Shown here in pieces: positions 62,195-64,000 of a stretch of DNA of 64,000 nucleotides. The first letter of the stretch is position 1. Every line of letters starts with the position of its first letter. The position numbers were made by a program, and so were the translations under genes. The notes beneath the pieces were generated by a model. It was not told the origin of the DNA and did not search any database. It saw nothing but the letters and a program-made list of their open reading frames with translations. The stretch covers positions 496,854 through 560,853 of the forward strand of contig CP093830.1 of the NCBI GenBank assembly GCA_033063855.1, written 5' to 3'. Source of the DNA: Smittia aterrima (taxonomy: Eukaryota; Arthropoda; Insecta; Diptera; Chironomidae).

Positions 62195-64000
62195 ATGTCT
62201 GAAAATCCGTTTAAAACGTTGACAAGTCCAGAAAGAACAAACGAGATTGTCGAAAATGTTTTGCTGATAACTTTAAATCCGGAAAACCCGAAAAACTTAC
62301 ATCTCATGAACGATGACAACGGAACTTTATGGACATTAGATTCAATTGAAATGAATCTGTTTGAAAGAATAATGTCGCTTTCATTTGAGGGAGGTGAAGT
62401 GATTCTCTATCTTTTCAACTCATTCGTCCGTCTTCAGAGAGAAGAAAAGTGTGAAGTTTCGGAACTGTTATCGTCTTTGATTTTTCGTAACATCGCTACA
62501 GCTTTAAAGGAGCCCGAACTCTTCTCGGAACAAGTCTTCAGTACTCAATGGTTGAACATCTTTAAAGACACGGAATTAGAGAACAATGAGTTGCGTGATC
62601 GATTTCTGTCTTTGGCAATTAAATCAGCACTCGAAGATTGTGACAGCGACATGAGAAAAAACATCACCGAGACCTTCTTTAAATGTTTTGATGAATGTTT
62701 AAAAAGTGTGAGACAGTCTTCTATGATTACACTTGAAAGTTGGATCCTTCAGTTCCTCACAGCGTTCAGTAGCGACAAGACTAATCCAGGCATGGCGAAT
62801 TTATTTATCGACTACATCGCCTTGCCAGCTGGATCTGATGGCATCAAGTTCGCTGAGACTTTGTTAGGTAATTCAGTCAAGTATTTATTGATTCTTGTCA
62901 TTAATCGAAATTTAAATTTTAGGTCAACTGCTATGTCTGTCAATAACACCAAAAAACAATCAAGGTCCCTACGAGTTCTACGACAACCTTCATAGTACGA
63001 ATCTAACAGCTCTGAATAATCTTTCATCGACGCTTTGGAATTACGTTAAAATGCTCCACGATTCGCTTCACGACTTCTTAAAAGGGTTTCTCGTTATTGG
63101 CGGAGAAACCAGAGATAAAATTCTTCTTTGGATTGGCCATGCAATAACATCAAATCATAAACGTGGACAAATCTGGAATAATCATCAATCAATGATTCTA
63201 GGAAATTTCACGACGGCTCCTGACTCATTCATGATCGGTCTAGCAGGAGTTTTACTTCGTCTGTGTTTGCCTTTGATGAAGCCACAGTTGAAAGTTCTCA
63301 ATGTCGACCCCACATTTTGTGCTGTGAAAGCTGCCGATTTGACTCAAAAGCAAGTCCATATCAGCGACTTTGAAAAGGAAACATGCTTAATCCCTCTCGA
63401 GGAAAATGAAGAAAGAATCACCGCAACTAAATATAATTTTGTTACTGAGATCTTCTTCATGACCCAAAAAGCAATCGATTTGAGCTTTCGCGTATGCATA
63501 GAAAAAGTAACAAGAATGAACAGAGAGATTCATCGTCTGCAAACTGCTTATCAAGACTCGATGCAGGGAGGTGGCAATGCTGATGCTACTGAAAACATTA
63601 TGAACATGTTAACGAAACAATCACAACAACTTCTTTGTCTTCAAAATCTTATTCTGGAAAGAAAGAATGACGAACTTTTATTAAAATTCTACGAAGCGAC
63701 TGCAATATGGATGAATCAACTGGCTATAAAAACAACTTTGGACCCAGCTGATTGTGAAAAAGGTTTCGCGCCACAAGTCGCTCAGGAAATTACCTTGCCA
63801 TTAGAAAACGCGACAAGCAAATATCTGCAGTACATTCCAGAAATGGTTCTCGAGAACATTGTCGGCTACCTTCAATTCAGCAAACATTTCGAAACACAAG
63901 CTCGCGAAAATCATGAAACGAAAGAAGTCTTCATTACAACCATTCTTATCTTCATGGGCAGTAGTAAACGTGCCAAAAATCCACATCTCAGAGCTAATCT
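62195..64000 (+). CDS. UBE4A: Ubiquitin conjugation factor E4 A (5' part)
   Basis: Exons 62195-62867 and 62923 onward, truncated by the window edge; about 583 residues are visible. UBE4A is a U-box ubiquitin ligase/E4 chain-elongation factor acting in the cytoplasm and nucleus. The visible part is the Ufd2 core. Family landmarks are FYDNLHS, FLVIGGETRDKILLWIGHAI, RGQIWNNH, FMIGLAGVLLRLCLPLMKP, the block DFEKETCLIP (UBE4A-type, from human VHMRGLDKETCLIP), LPLENATSKYLQYIPE and SSKRAKNPHLRA at the edge. The C-terminal U-box lies outside, so catalytic residues cannot be checked. The N terminus (MSENPFKTLTS) keeps the NPF-start of the family and is shorter than the human one. Confidence 0.93.

Noticed and set aside
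1..64000. CRISPR array, bacterial operon, prophage or secretion system
   Set aside because: No regularly spaced repeats, no Shine-Dalgarno-linked gene runs; genes are intron-containing animal genes.

Overview
The window is AT-rich genomic DNA from an arthropod, almost certainly an insect and probably a dipteran. The evidence is spliceosomal GT-AG introns (many only 50-70 bp), arthropod-type families (an innexin, a Dpr-interacting-protein-like three-Ig protein, a ZAD-like zinc-finger protein) and AATAAA signals after stop codons. A compact nematoceran genome such as a midge would fit the short introns and tight spacing, but that is inference. I see no plasmid, phage, CRISPR or bacterial operon structure.

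Layout. 1-3959: a ZDHHC6-like palmitoyltransferase (+). 6659-21325: a DIP/lachesin-type neuronal cell-surface Ig protein (-) of nine coding exons. Its 12.6 kb first coding intron hosts a complete innexin gene (16236-17520) on the opposite strand. 23718-24618: ARL3-type small GTPase (-). 24619-37215: a gene-poor stretch of about 12.6 kb. 37216-49504: a dense cluster of F-box/LRR protein (+), TMEM19 (-), mitochondrial tyrosyl-tRNA synthetase (+), a CENPB-HTH/ZAD/C2H2 protein (-), mitochondrial ribosomal protein L24 (-) and a BTB/C2H2 protein (+). 50645-50869: a small TATA-driven orphan gene (+). 52823-56057: a SoxB2-like HMG-box factor (+) in wide non-coding flanks. 60472-64000: a second dense cluster of serine palmitoyltransferase small subunit (+), PEX16 (-) and the 5' part of UBE4A (+), which runs off the window.

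For every multi-exon model except UBE4A I placed donors and acceptors by eye, and the summed exon lengths are divisible by three, so each is an intact reading frame closed by a stop. Housekeeping genes sit in head-to-head or tail-to-tail pairs with 70-400 bp between them: TMEM19/YARS2, mRpL24/BTB and PEX16/UBE4A share promoters, while YARS2/ZAD and SPT-small-subunit/PEX16 converge. Developmental and neuronal genes (DIP, Sox) have large introns and flanks, as expected for complex regulation.

Most notable: (i) one protein that joins a pogo/CENP-B-type transposase DNA-binding domain, a short ZAD-like zinc motif and ten C2H2 fingers; (ii) an ARL3 whose near-invariant switch-II glutamine is asparagine; (iii) the nested innexin and a 24-nt micro-exon in the DIP gene; (iv) an unassigned small gene with its own TATA box and poly(A) signal; (v) an 18/19 inverted repeat plus a perfect 14-bp palindrome in the TMEM19/YARS2 shared promoter; (vi) an isolated ORF with C-rich third codon positions inside the DIP intron.
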